64,000 nt of DNA from Forficula auricularia (GCA_024734495.1 JALMQS010000137.1:1226079-1290078), one strand, 5' to 3'. Shown: positions 1 to 11,332, counted from the stretch's first letter. Notes: a model not told the origin generated them from the sequence alone. Numbers and translations are program-made.

Positions 1-150
1 AGATCACTTACAAAATGTTGGCAAATTGCAAGAATTGACACAAAGCGTACCAAGCCTTGAAAATGTTTTCTTTTTTTTCCTCCGACTTTTCATTTTAAAT
101 TTAAGACAAAATCTATATTCTTTTTTCCTGGATAGAGTCTCAATACTTAC

Positions 151-370
151 TTGAAGGAAATTATTTCCAAGACGTTCAAAATATTTAAGGGTAGGTCGCG
201 AAGTAAAGTAACCCGTCCAGTAACTATGACTATCACTGCCATAAGGAAAGAAATCATCTTGCTTTATATCCCAATTTATTCCTTCATCATTTACCGCTTT
301 CAAATAACATGAAGGTGTCGAATACAGAAGATTCAAAGTTCCACCATTCTCTTGGTTTTGGTTAACATAT
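151..370 (-). CDS. MAN2B1: Alpha-mannosidase A exon 8
   Basis: 220-nt exon bounded by a tag acceptor and a gtaagt donor. It encodes the [11 protein letters not shown] and [18 protein letters not shown] block typical of lysosomal alpha-mannosidases. Length and phase equal exon 8 of gene B. No disruption is seen. Confidence 0.9.
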
Positions 371-3300
371 CTACGAATTAAAATGCTTGTAAATATGTAT
401 AGTATCTACTAATGGGATTATATGTAAAATAATAATATTATTACGAATAAATTATAATAATTATAAATTAGGGTGGTCCTTATTTTGGGTATTTTCGAAT
501 TTTTACGCTGACAGAGGCTCATATGGTTCGAAATAAATATAAAAAATATCCCCCAAGTTTCAAGTCTCTATCTAAATTTTAAATCTGATCCCCACAGCGA
601 TGCAAGTTTCTCATCTAAAATAACATGGGGTTTTTGGCATTGAACGATCAATTTTTTATTCCGGACAAAGTAATGGTTCAAAAATTTGAAACTCTGTAGA
701 CTTTATTCTTATAATATTAGCTATCCTTCAGAATTTTTACAGATTTTTAGCTATTATAATTTTGGAGTTACAGCTAGATAAAATACTGCTATATCTTAGT
801 GTTAGTAAGTTATAGACTCCAAAATTATAATAGCTAAAAATCTGTAAAAATTCTGAAGGATAGCTACTATTATAGGAATAAAGTGTACAGAATTTCAAAT
901 TTTTGAATCATTACTTTGACCGGAATAAAAAATTTATCGTTCAATGCCAAAAACCCCATGTTATTTAGATGAGAAACTTACATCACTGTGGGGCACAGGT
1001 TAAAATTGAGATAGACTTGAAACTTGGGGATATTTTTTTATTTATTTCGAACCATATGAGCCTCTGACAGCGTAAAAATTTGAAAATACCCAAATTAAGG
1101 ACCACCCTAATTTTTATACTAGGTATAGTTTTCTTGTCTATATATGACACACGTTATAAATTTGGTAAAATTTAATATATTCATATAAAAATATTAAATC
1201 ATTTTGTTACTTTATTAGTTTATCTAAATTTCTAAACCACATTCGTGCATCTTGATAATTGAAATCATCTCCCATGGTGATTGCTACATTTTAGAACGAT
1301 ATTTTTGGGACATATCTATGACCCAATTGCTAAATTGTTCAACCTAGAAATAAAAAGCATAATTAATAATTCTCATAAATTTATAATAATTTTATTAATA
1401 GGAGTTAAGTACTTTTTGATCCACGTTATAATCAGGACTCTTTTTTGTTATCAATAATCGGGTCATCACCACAAAAGGACATCAAAACAAAAACCAGGAG
1501 GAGGAGAATATCTATTATATAATACAGAAGTAAATAAATCACGATCATCTAAAAATAAAAAAAATTAAGATATAGGTATTAGAGGGGATGCTGTCCAAAA
1601 AATAGACCTTCATTTTTTAAATTTTATTTTATTCTTCGCTTCTTTTTTCAAAATTTATCGATAAACGCATCATAGAATTTTTTGTTATTTTTTTCAAATT
1701 GAACATTAGATTTTTTATCAATTGATATTTAAACAGAGTGGATAATATATATTCACTTCAGCTTCTTTTGGTGATTTTTCAATTCTTTTCATAGTTGAAA
1801 ACTGACTGAAGCGCTCTTAGAAGCCATAATGCAAGTTAAATGTATTAAATCACGCATAAAGATAAATATTTGCTCATTGTGGTTTAAAATGTCTGAAACG
1901 CGGAGAAAAATATTTTTCAACTATATGATTTTTTACTTTACCATACAGGGTATGGTCAAGTATTGTAATCATGCATGAAAAAAATGTTTTTTTCCCTTCT
2001 TTTTTTGAAATATCTCAGAAACGCTTAAAACTATTATGATTAAAAAAATTGAGCGAAACCATGGCATTTTGCTCTACAAAAAAAGCTCTAATAATGAACA
2101 TCGAAAAAATTATATTTTACGAGATAATAATTGTTTTGTCAAAATGATCTGTATAGCTAGTCTGATTGTCCGTCTGTTAGTCTGTGCGTTACTAAATTTT
2201 TGTGGACGAGCTAGCTCAAAAACTAGTATGAATATCGAAACCAAATTTCACATGTAGTTTTGGTCCATTGAGATTAAGAGCTGATTAGATTTTGGTGCAT
2301 ATCGACCCCAAATTAAGGGGGGTGGAGGGGGGTTAAAAATTAAAAATCTAGGCATTTGAGCAAACTCAGCCAAATTTTGTATACATTATCATCAGTGGGA
2401 CCCCAGAAGTCTAAAAATTCAAAAAAACGCCCAAAATGAGACCCCTCTCGTGGTGGGCGGTTTAGGGTCCAAAAATGAAAATCTTGGCCCTTTGAGCAAA
2501 CTCAACCAAATTTTGTATACATAATCAGTGGGACCCCAAAAGTCTAAAAATGCAAAAACTAACCCCCTCCCCTACATGATTATAAATAATTTTATTAAAT
2601 ATTAAATATAAGTGAGGGGCCAGCTTGTATGGTAAAGTCAAGTGGATGGCCACATCAGAACACGTTAGCTTATTTTAATGCAGTTTATAGATTTTAAATG
2701 AAAGTCCTGGGTCAAGTACATATAAATAAATTAATTCACTTTTTAATCTCATAAAATCAAAGTATTTTCCACAAGATAGCTGAAGTGTGATTAAAATATG
2801 GATTCTGGAATAAATTTGCCAACTTTAAAAATCTCCGTAAATTTTAAATTTTATATATCTTTAAATGAATTATTTGTATAGTAGGTACCTATTTATTGAA
2901 AGATTTTTTTAAATTTTCAAATATACAAATAACACGGATGGAATTACTTTTGATATTTTGGAATTCGGGGATGCGTCGCATCCACAGCATCCATTGATAG
3001 GTTTCGGAATGGAATTAGAATAAAAAATCAGATAAATAAATTACCTAAATTTGCACTTGCTTGCCAAATCTGTTCCATTTGCTTGTTATCTTGTCGAAAA
3101 TTTTTTGTCTTGGAAATCAATTCTACCGAGAAGAAGACCATCAAATCCTATTCCCGCTAGAATGGATGCAAATTCTCGAGAGTGTCCAAAAGGATCAATT
3201 TGCCATCCAACTCTGGGTCTGCCACACTTTCCAAAAGTATCATTCAATCGCCTGAAAAATTATTTTGTTTTAATTTCTTCTTATTTATCTTAAAAAAAAT

Positions 3301-6300
3301 TCCTTAAACAACCTTAAACCCCATGAAAATTGATCAATTGTGGATTGATAATGAGTAGCAGCCTCATCATTCATAGTCCAAGCGCCACCTACAAATTCAA
3401 GCCTTCCTGAATTTACAAGTTCTTGTACTTCAACTCTGGTTTCTTCATCTTGTTCTTCCCACCATTTAAAAAAGAAAGATGATTCCGCATAAATAAACCT
3501 AAAATGAAAAATATATTCTTCAATTATTAAATATGTAAATGAGGGACCTAAAAGTATTAATAGAAAATAATCATTTCCATTGTCCAGATCAAAAATTATA
3601 ATCTATTAAACCAGTGGTTCTTAACCTTTTTAAGACCGCGACCCAAATTTGAGAAATATGATCATGTCGCAACCCTCCCCCCCCTCAAAAAAGACAAATT
3701 TTTTTTTAATTATTTTTTGTACGATCATACTTAAGAAATTTTCTTCAATTTTAAATCATGCCTTTTTTAACTCATATATTACATATATTTTTAATTAAGA
3801 TAAACAAGGGTACTTTTCGATTCAATGAAAATTTAATGAAAAAGTACGTGTTTTTAATATTTTCATTTTTAATAGTATTGAATAAATCAAAATATATTTT
3901 TAAACTTATTGAAAATAAATATAGTGGGTAAAATATTTGGTTAGCGATACTGCGCGGCCCAAAAAAAATGCTATGCGGCCCAAAATTGGGTCGCGACCCA
4001 TAGGTTAAGAACCGCTGTATTAAACCATCATTATTCATTTCCTAAGTTTATTTATAAATTTAAATTGATAATTACTTTCTTTCTGGATTTTGCTTTAATT
4101 CTTCAATAACTGTATCTAAAATATATTGGACGCCAGCTTTCTGGATGTTTGATCTTGCTAAAAAAAATATGTATTTATATAAATATGTTTTTCTCTCTAA
4201 TAAATATATAAGAATGAGCAAATCTCAGGATTGGATGAAGCATGGGCGTAATTAGGGGCGGGGGTCAGTAACCCTACAAAACTAATTGCCCTCTCCCCCT
4301 AGAAAAATCGAAACTCAATTATTACCTGGCATCACTTATGTATTTCTCATTAAATACTTCCAAAATTTGTCAATTCTACTAAAAAGTTAATTGATCTCTA
4401 ATTGGAATACCGAAAATGAAATCTTGTGCTACCCCCTAGGAAAACTCCCTAACTACGCCAATGATAATGGCTTTTATTAAAGAAGATTTAATTTTCAACA
4501 GAAAAGTTAATATGAGTGAAATGAAGGAAGTATATAGTACTTGTCTACTCTCTCAGTGCTTGTTGGTATATATATGTTGCAGTAAAAACCCGATTTTTAG
4601 TAAAAACGGGTTCTTACTAATTAAAACGCGTTTCACTCAATACTAAACTAAAATTTACTGATCTTGGTTGAGTTTAGTCCAAAGGTCTAAAATCTTCATT
4701 TTTGACCTTCTGCCTCATTTTTGGTGTTTATTTTCAAAAATTTTAAACGAAAATGTCAAAAATTACATCCCCTACAACTTTGCTTCTAATGAGGATGTAA
4801 TTTTTGACATTTTCGTTTAAAAAATGAGGCGGAAAGTAAAAAAATGAAGATTCTAGACCTTTGGACCAAACTTAACCAACATCAGTAAATTCTAGTTGCC
4901 ACAAAGGTATTCAGTGAAACGCGTTTTAACTAGTAAGAATCCGTTCTTACTAAAAACGGGTTTTACTAACATTTATATAGAATATTTTAAGACTTTCCGT
5001 CATCTAAAGAACAGAGTTTAATGAATGATGATGGGAAGTTTTAAAAGTATTCTCTACATACCAACTAACACTGAGAGAGGAAGCAAGAAGGAAGAGTACT
5101 ATATATGCTACTTCCTTCATTGACCATTTTGAACCCTGAAAAATGAGGGAAGATCCTCCGAAACAAAATCCGGTTTCAAAATAATATTATAAGGGAAAAA
5201 CATTTCCAATAAATATTATTTGTTTGAAGTAGTCTCTTATATTTATTTCTTGACAACCTTCATCCAATCCTGAGATATTAATATATCAGTCCGTCTCCAA
5301 AGATGTTTGAGCAAATAAAATAAATACCTCCATAATAGTATTGATCGAGGGTTTTAAGCCATCCAACATCATCGTGGGTATGAGGAATGATATGGACATT
5401 AAGGAGACCGTCTTTAGGTGAACTACACGACTGAAAAAATTAGAAAATTATATTGATAAGCTTATTTAATTATACACTCAACAGCAAAATAAAACCGGAC
5501 ATTTGATAATTTTTATCAATAAATAAAATATTAAAAAAAACATGATTAATTAAAAAAAATGTCTCTTTATGTCTCGTATAAGACCTTTTATACGATGAAC
5601 GTATCAACAGTTTCGAAGATAAAGAATAAATGATCGATTTTCATTAAATTATTTATTTTATTTTATTTTCGATATAATATTAATAAGTTACCATGAATTA
5701 ATCGAAAGTGTTAACATTTTAAATTATGTCTAATTATTATTCAATATATTTTAGTTCGTTTATTTTATAAGAAAATTTATTTTAATTCATTTTATCAAAA
5801 AAGAAAAAAATTATGGTGTCCGGTTTTTTTTGTTGTTGAGTGTATTCATTTTATTTTATGAATATATTGTGACTCGGGTATTTAACTGACTCTCCTTGTC
5901 TGAGGAAAATCAGGTGGCCGAAATATAATGGTAACAAAACAGCGGAATTATATAAGTTCATTTATAAAGGTAAAAAATCGCGAATTAAAATATATATTAA
6001 TTACATTTACAATATATTTTTAATATTTACTAGATTTATAATAAAATATTTTTATTATTTTTTTGGCCTTCAAATTCTTGAACATTTTAGCCAGCACGAA
6101 TTTAGTTTTTTCTGATGTGTGTTTGTGCGAATAAGTAAGAATTGAATTATTATCGGTTAAATTTGTAGATAGTGTTTGCAGGACTTAAATTCAAGTTAGC
6201 ATTACGAAACTACACACTAGGCCAGCTTTTCTTAAACCCTTAAGGCAAGGAGAGATTGCCCAAGGGTAAGCGAGAAATAGAAATACTAAAATTTTATCTG

Positions 6301-7272
6301 ATGGCTAAAAAGCCAGGGATGAATGAATAAAAAAAAAATACTAAAATTTAGTATTTAAAATATTTTTAAGTTAGTTCAATAAAAATGAAAATAACTTTCT
6401 GATTCACTTTAGGGCGTGTTTAAGAACGAGTTGGATGTTAATTTATTTAATAAAATTTATAGAATTCAAATTTTTAAATTTATTTTATTAAAAATTAATT
6501 AATTTTTAGTGAACATAGGTTTATCCCTTGGGCTTTCACTGCCCAAGTAAGTTTCTCTCTTAAAAAACTTTATTATTTTAAGTTTTAATTATTTTCTTTG
6601 TAAATGAATTTCACTTGGACGGACAAATTTATAGATTTTAAAAATCCAATGAAATTGAATGAAAATGGATTCAAAATCAAATTTGATATACATTAGTATA
6701 AATTATATACAATGTCGCGCCGTAGCCAGAAAAAATTTCGGGGGGGGGGGGGGGGGGGAGGATAGTTAATTTTCAGGGGGTGTGCTACCCACTGAGGGGC
6801 TAGGGGAGTATGGATATACTCCTAGGAGTGAGAGACATGACCTTTTTTATCAGAGTATTATTTTTATTAAATTTTTATTGAACGTTTTTTTTTTGAATTC
6901 TATAAAATTTGAATGTTTACCTCAACATTTCGAGGAGGTGTGGGAGTAAAACTTTAACCCTCTCCTACCTATAGCTATGCTATATGAATATTTTTTAATT
7001 TAGGGTTTCCCTAGGTCACGAATACTATTTTAAGTATTGGGTATTCACGTAAGGGTATAGATCTTTTTAACAGTTTATTAAGCTGACACAAAATATTTTA
7101 TTTAAGTTGACAATTGTCAATTAATAAAAATATTAATGTTATAAGTATTTACTTCATATCCACAAAGATTAGCTGACGTCTTCGAATCAACATTAAATAA
7201 TGATCTTCCAAAAATTGGTTCAAGATTAATTCCCAAAAAGAGAAAAAAGAATAACAAATAGTTTCTTTTCAT
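151..7272 (-). CDS. MAN2B1: Lysosomal alpha-mannosidase A (GH38), exons 1-8, gene continues past the left edge
   Basis: GH38 exo-alpha-mannosidase of the lysosome, which trims alpha-linked mannose from N-glycans. Exons on the minus strand are 7153-7272, 5328-5430, 4076-4157, 3313-3498, 3045-3251, 1413-1548, 1211-1343 and 151-370; later exons lie outside the window. Exon 1 encodes a signal peptide. Exon 2 has HTHDDVGW (zinc ligands His and Asp), exon 5 has WQIDPFGHS (nucleophile Asp), exon 7 has TMGDDF (acid/base Asp). Exon lengths and phases follow gene B. Four one-base homopolymer indels interrupt the frame: +1 near 3096-3107, +1 near 1473-1476, +1 near 1441-1446, -1 near 1289-1292. Exons 1-4 and 8 are clean. 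It is either a young pseudogene or an intact gene with consensus errors; I cannot tell which. Unlike gene B it shows only one exon 7. Confidence 0.88.
471..1107. repeat. Foldback (long inverted repeat) element with TA flanks
   Basis: Two arms of roughly 300 bp are reverse complements, meeting near 785-800. The ends read GGGTGGTCCTTATTTTGGG and its complement, flanked by TA, as in Tc1/mariner-type elements. No ORF is present. It lies in intron 7 of gene A. A half copy of the same repeat occurs at 24025 and 37538. Confidence 0.88.
1211..1343 (-). CDS. MAN2B1: Alpha-mannosidase A exon 7, one-base deletion
   Basis: Encodes the acid/base region: [18 protein letters not shown], then [15 protein letters not shown]. 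It is 133 nt where all gene B exon 7 versions are 134 nt; one base is missing in a run of T (plus strand) near 1289-1292, putting a stop right after the shift. By sequence it is closest to gene B exon 7b. Confidence 0.85.
1413..1548 (-). CDS. MAN2B1: Alpha-mannosidase A exon 6, two one-base insertions
   Basis: Encodes [20 protein letters not shown] followed, after a frame change, by the [16 protein letters not shown] block. Two extra bases in homopolymers (1473-1476 and 1441-1446) break the frame; the residues on either side align with gene B exon 6. Flanks are ag acceptor and gtactt donor. Confidence 0.82.
1935..2674 (+). mobile_element. Short-hairpin-ended repeat family 1, copy 1 (non-autonomous)
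   Basis: Begins ACTTTACCATACAGGGTATGG, whose CCATAC/GTATGG forms a terminal hairpin, and ends near TGGCCACATCAGAACACGTT. Other copies are at 42422, 46350, 48597 and 58972. The interior has degenerate units of about 115 bp (AACCAAATTTTGTATACATA and CCAGAAGTCTAAAAATT are recurring words). A 73-codon ORF inside (2036-2257) is not conserved as protein between copies. Lies in intron 5 of gene A. Confidence 0.8.
3045..3251 (-). CDS. MAN2B1: Alpha-mannosidase A exon 5, one-base insertion
   Basis: Carries [20 protein letters not shown] with the catalytic nucleophile Asp. It is 207 nt where gene B exon 5 is 206 nt; one extra base sits in the A/T homopolymers at 3096-3107 and leads to an in-frame stop soon after. 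Residues after the shift (QMEQIW) align with gene B. Confidence 0.85.
3313..3498 (-). CDS. MAN2B1: Alpha-mannosidase A exon 4
   Basis: 186-nt intact exon encoding [16 protein letters not shown] and [20 protein letters not shown], a GH38 signature region. Splice sites ag and gttgtt. Length and phase equal gene B exon 4. Confidence 0.9.
3612..4017. mobile_element. hAT-type MITE with 8-bp target duplication
   Basis: Terminal inverted repeats CAGTGGTTCTTAACC and (complement of right end) CAGCGGTTCTTAACC, extending into GGTCGCGACCC. Flanked by the 8-bp direct repeat TATTAAAC at 3604-3611 and 4018-4025, diagnostic of hAT insertion. 406 bp, no transposase. It sits in intron 3 of gene A. Confidence 0.93.
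4076..4157 (-). CDS. MAN2B1: Alpha-mannosidase A exon 3
   Basis: 82-nt exon encoding [20 protein letters not shown]; acceptor after a T-rich tract, donor gtaatt. Same length and phase as gene B exon 3. Confidence 0.88.
4245..4459. mobile_element. Small MITE with GGCGTAATTAGGG ends
   Basis: Left end GGCGTAATTAGGG and right end CCCTAACTACGCC are inverted repeats. Related copies at 24354-24604 and 37867-38118 share the interior (for example CACTTATGTATTTCTCATTA). No ORF. In intron 2 of gene A. Confidence 0.78.
4519..5121. repeat. Outer foldback split by a second foldback
   Basis: Left arm ATGAAGGAAGTATATAGTAC through CTCTCTCAGTG (4520-4560) matches the complement of 5067-5120. The centre is occupied by a different foldback at 4580-4968, so one inverted repeat is nested in another. 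Downstream at 5140-5165 is a degenerate CTGAA..TCCTCCGAAAC motif shared with the repeat at 55279-55741. Confidence 0.75.
4580..4968. repeat. Inner foldback element
   Basis: Ends GCAGTAAAAACCCG and its near complement at 4955-4968; arms contain GTGAAACGCGTTTTAA and, near the centre, GTCAAAAATTACATCC paired with GGATGTAATTTTTGACAT. No ORF. Confidence 0.82.
5328..5430 (-). CDS. MAN2B1: Alpha-mannosidase A exon 2 (zinc-site exon)
   Basis: 103-nt exon encoding [20 protein letters not shown]; the His and Asp of HTHDD are GH38 zinc ligands. cag acceptor after a T tract, gtattt donor. Identical length to gene B exon 2. Confidence 0.92.
5475..5842. mobile_element. Mariner-like MITE with TA target site
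   Basis: Ends CACTCAACAGCAAAATAAAA and CACTCAACAACAAAAAAAAC (complement of right end), followed by CCGGACA on both sides, flanked by TA. 368 bp, AT-rich, no ORF; in intron 1 of gene A. Confidence 0.85.
6717..6977. repeat. Repeat fragment with a 19-base G run
   Basis: Starts near GCCGTAGCCAGAAAAAATTTC, then 19 consecutive G (6740-6758) and further G-rich sequence to about 6805. The layout resembles one end of a non-autonomous transposon, but I cannot define a matching right end; TAGCTATGCTAT near 6970 is only weakly similar. Confidence 0.4.
7153..7272 (-). CDS. MAN2B1: Alpha-mannosidase A exon 1: start codon and signal peptide
   Basis: ATG at 7272-7270 in a good context (A at -3). Encodes a signal peptide beginning [16 protein letters not shown] and ending near FGRS, then CGYE at the exon end, which joins SC of exon 2 to give the family's CGYESC start of the mature enzyme. 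Donor gtaaat. 40 codons, phase 0. Confidence 0.9.
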
Positions 7273-9448
7273 TGTGATATTTACTAAAAGAAATTCTCAT
7301 AAAATGAGTAAACATAATGAAAGTTTCATGTTTTTATTGACATTCTTTGTCAATAAATTAATCAATTATCTAATCAATTAATTAAGATAATAAAATTATC
7401 ATTGATATAATAGTTTATTTTGGTTCGAATCAGATATATTATGTAAATTTTTACTAATGATTAATTATATCGAAGCCTTAAATGTATACACCATTTCCTT
7501 TTTTTCAAGCAAGTAGGTACTTAAGCCTTGATTTCGAGTATCTTGCTCTCAGGAGGAGCCTCAAATCATTATCTTACCACCTTGGAGACAATTTAAAAGC
7601 GTGGAATAAAATTAATAGGAAATTCAGCCTTATTCAGTCCATGCATTCGATGTCCCATCATACGGTGGAACCGTAAAAGCGTTTACGTTCTTTCCCTTTA
7701 TTATGGATTCTACCATGGCTTTTATACTAATGAAATAGTAAAAAAATAAAACCTCCCCTAAAGTCTCATTTATAAGAATAAACAAACACTTCGACTCTAT
7801 CCCACTCCTGAAATAATTTTTTCCTCTTCTTTTCTTGGTACGAGATCTTCTAATTTAGAACATCGATGACTGTTTAAAATTAATTAATCGATGATTAACT
7901 GATTCTTATTTAAAACTACTTATGGATATCTATAGATGTAGAGCTTTAGTTCTGTGTAGGTACACCGGTATACCGAATACCGGTGTTTCGTAAAACCGGT
8001 ATTTTCGGTATTAGCTATAAATAAAAAAATTATCAAAAACAATAATACAAAATTAATACAAAAATATATTTACTAAGAAACATCAGTAACAAGAATGACT
8101 CAATATGAATGACTTAATGTGCTGCCAAGTTCAACATTTTCAATTTAGTAAGAATATGGTAACTTCAATTAAAAAGCATGTTTTTCATTTTACATGTCTA
8201 TCTATTATATATTTATTGATTTCATATTTTTACTGAAACTTGGCATTTGCGCTTGGTTATGTATGTCATTAATTAATTAAGTAAGTAAGTAAGTAACCAT
8301 TTCATGAAATCGTAAGTAGAATGATCGAGGGCTAAAAGGAGAGTGGCGGAGGCGCTAAAAAAATAAAAAAGTACTGGAATAAAGTACTAATGTCTGTGGG
8401 CCAATATGTACCAAAAGCTAATCAATGGTATGTTTTTAATTTCATTTCAATTGGTTCAACGGTGTGGAAAAAATCGTGGACGAAAAAATGGAACATCCAT
8501 TCTCACGAACTTCTTTGGCCTCTGGACGAGAGCCTATGTAATTTTTGGCAAAACCATCACGTGCTAAAATTCAATCTAAATTTGTGACTTTAATTGAGAC
8601 CATGGGTTCCGTAGTCTTTACCTGAGGACCTTGCCGCAAGAACGATTACAATACTTTTTACCCATGTTTCGCATTTGATAAAGAAACAATTATAATACTA
8701 ACATAATACGTAAATGACAAGTTTCAGGAAAATAATTCCGCAAAACTTTCGAGAGAATACCAAAATAATCTTCATGATAGATCAGAATATGTACAAGAAA
8801 TGAGCAGCCACCCATATAAAGAATTATTAGTACTCTGACGAATAAAATCTTTGGCTACGTGCCTCTGTACAGATCTTACTTTCAGCATTTATACTTTGTA
8901 TCTTAGCTAAATAATTTTTAATAAATCCGGAAATCAGAATTGCATCTTGAGCACATGAGTACACACCGTGATCGAAGTACTTAAGAATTGAAATCTATGC
9001 ACTTATTTGATAAGAATTAAAGAATTCGAAATTTTTATCAAACAACAATTTAATTATCTAGTAAAAGGTCAATCCATGATTTTTATACAAAGACTAATAT
9101 TTCCTATGTGAAAATATTTAAATCATTAGCTATTAAAATTCATCAGTGCCATATTCCAAGAATAGAAAAAGCCCTTGATGTAATAGATGATTTTATGAAA
9201 ATGAGATATTTTCTCTTATTTTGGTTAAATAAAATAATACTTGAGATAAAAGTGGTTTAGAAACGCTTATCAATGAAAGGATGCTTAAAAAACAAAACAA
9301 AAACAAAACTCTTGACTCATATAAATAGAAGGAAATCTCCACCTGTTTATCTTAATCTTTCCACTTTCCGCAGTTTTATTATATTTTAAAGTGTAAATTT
9401 AATATGTCTTACCGGGAACATAGGTATAATACACTTAATTACACATAA
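7273..9448. other. Upstream region of gene A, no gene recognised
   Basis: No exon with family similarity found. Contains a perfect palindrome ACCGGTATACCGAATACCGGT-type block (7964-7984) followed by more CCGGTATT words that may be a degraded transposon end, a short (GTAA)n run near 8280-8296, and two short ORFs (7482-7676, 8390-8587) with no recognisable features. Confidence 0.5.
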
Positions 9449-10704
9449 CTAGAGACCGGATTTTTATGCAGTAAAAACTGCCAAAATATGCAGTTAAAAA
9501 TGCTGAAAATACAAGTAATATGCAGAATACGGTGAAATATGCAAATATATGCAGTAAAAAATGACAAAATAAATTTTTTTATGCACTAAAAAATTAAAAT
9601 TGAAGTCAAAAAGAGTATATATTTGAAGGAGTGCAATGAAATAAATAAAATGATAAAGTAAGCTATAGGACATCAAATGTCAAATATGTACTTTTATTGC
9701 GTAAAACTTTGGACAAAATTCTCATTTCATTTAATATATTAGACAATCTTTAAACACACAAGAAATATTAGGTGCACTTGAATAAAATCAACATAATAAA
9801 TATAATAATTTTTCAAAAATGTGATTTAAAATATACTGGGGGGGGGGGGGTAGTTTTATTTAACATACACGATTGTATTGTATTGCTTTTATTTTTTATA
9901 TTAACAAGCTTTTCTTATTGACGTACAAATAATAAATTAATAAAATAATGCAAATATTTGACCGGCTATAATCTGATCCCTACAATAATTTACACATTTC
10001 CATACATACACACGAACACCAATGGGCAAAATGGACTATAGTTACCGAGGGCCATTAAAAAATAAAATAAAAAATAATTAAATAATTAATAAACGATCTC
10101 AAAATAATTAAAATTTGATTGTAATTGTCAGTAATTTATGTTTACAAGTATTTTTTTTTTAAATTATCTTCTCGCCTACGGTCACTTAAAATTGATTTAT
10201 ATGATGAAAAAGATCGCTCCACATCCACAGACGTACTGGGGGCGAATTTAAAGGAACTTAAACTCCCTACTTTTCCTTTGGAAGAAAAATATTGCAAACT
10301 TTTCGTGTAGAATATAGTATCTAGTTCAACTGAATAATAAGAAAAATGACTGGGTTGTTGTTTTGTAGCTTGTTTACATCCTATGTATTCCAGCTTTCTA
10401 CTTGTTAGTCCACTTCGTGTCGTTGAGGCCTCTTCGAATTTAAATTAGTGTCCTTCCCTATTTTATATTTAATCTTTTTTTCATTCTTTCACCGAAAAAT
10501 TACTTTTAAAACCTCTGTATTTGGCACAAAATATGCAATATCCTTCAAATATACAATTTTATGCAATTTACTCCAATATGCAAAAATATGCAGTATAAAA
10601 TTTAACCCACAGTATCCTAGATGCATTATTCGGATAGATAATTGATCCCCTGGGTCGTACGTGGCGGCAAACAAAATATGCAATTGCATAGGAATCCGGT
10701 CTCT
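9449..10704 (-). mobile_element. hAT-family element remnant with 8-bp target duplication
   Basis: The ends share AGAGACCGGATT as inverted repeats and are flanked by the 8-bp direct repeat ACACATAA (9441-9448 and 10705-10712). The right part of the minus strand starts AGAGACCGGATTCCTATGCA; the left end is rich in ATATGCAGT words. A transposase C-terminal remnant lies on the minus strand. A 13-base G run is at 9838-9850. Confidence 0.88.
10130..10300 (-). pseudogene. hAT transposase C-terminal (dimerisation) domain remnant
   Basis: On the minus strand an open segment reads TSVDVERSFSSYKSILSDRR, then a few residues and a stop. This is the conserved hAT C-terminal dimerisation motif. No upstream catalytic region is left, so it is a decayed fragment of the surrounding element. 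The plus-strand ORF over the same bases (10125-10310) is its shadow. Confidence 0.85.
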
Positions 10705-11332
10705 ACACATAATCCATTAAAAAATTGGGTGACTTCTAAAAATAATTATAAAAATGTTAATTATAACATCTGATATTTTTTTACTTATGTTCTCTCTAAA
10801 TGGGATACATTCCCAGGAATAATAGAGAAAATAATTTCTAATTTTTTTTTTCAATACTGAATCTCATTGAATCTTCATTGATTCTTGTTGGCCAAATCCA
10901 ATAGTCTACATTCAAAATTTTTTAATTAAAAAAAATCGTGAGTGTCGTTTAATGATATTGTAAGTTCTTATTCATTTGTTATTTATTTCTCTCGAAAAAT
11001 ATTAAATTAAAATTCCGAATTCAGTGTCAAATAATAATAGCAGGTAAAAAAGCTATTATCATTACCCTTTAATAAAAAATGAAAAAACCAAGATAGATCG
11101 CTTCAGAATAAACAAATCAACAAACAGAGAAGATTTGTGTCGATAAAAAAGAAAAATAGAAAAACACACAATCGAGTTCAGATCAAGTAGCGTTGTCCTG
11201 AATTATTTAAATAAAATAAGTAGTGCCTGGAGCACTGAGCGATGCTCGGTAGCGTTTTGCCTCTAAATAGCTTAAGTTTCAAATTTCAAGGCTCTGCGAC
11301 TTACCGAAGACGGAGAGATATGAAGATTAAGG
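10705..11332. other. Spacer between hAT remnant and duplicated block
   Basis: AT-rich sequence, no gene, clear inverted repeat or RNA gene seen. The left boundary of the 13.5-kb duplication lies at its right end, in the sequence AAGGATATTTATTTTG. Confidence 0.5.

Noticed and set aside
3051..3293. Plus-strand ORFs over 3051-3293 and their counterparts at 23283-23577 and 36796-37090
   Set aside because: They lie antisense to alpha-mannosidase exon 5 and its flanking intron; the minus strand has the conserved catalytic motif and splice sites.
8390..8587. 65-codon ORF upstream of gene A
   Set aside because: No recognisable motif, no supporting splice sites or poly(A) signal.
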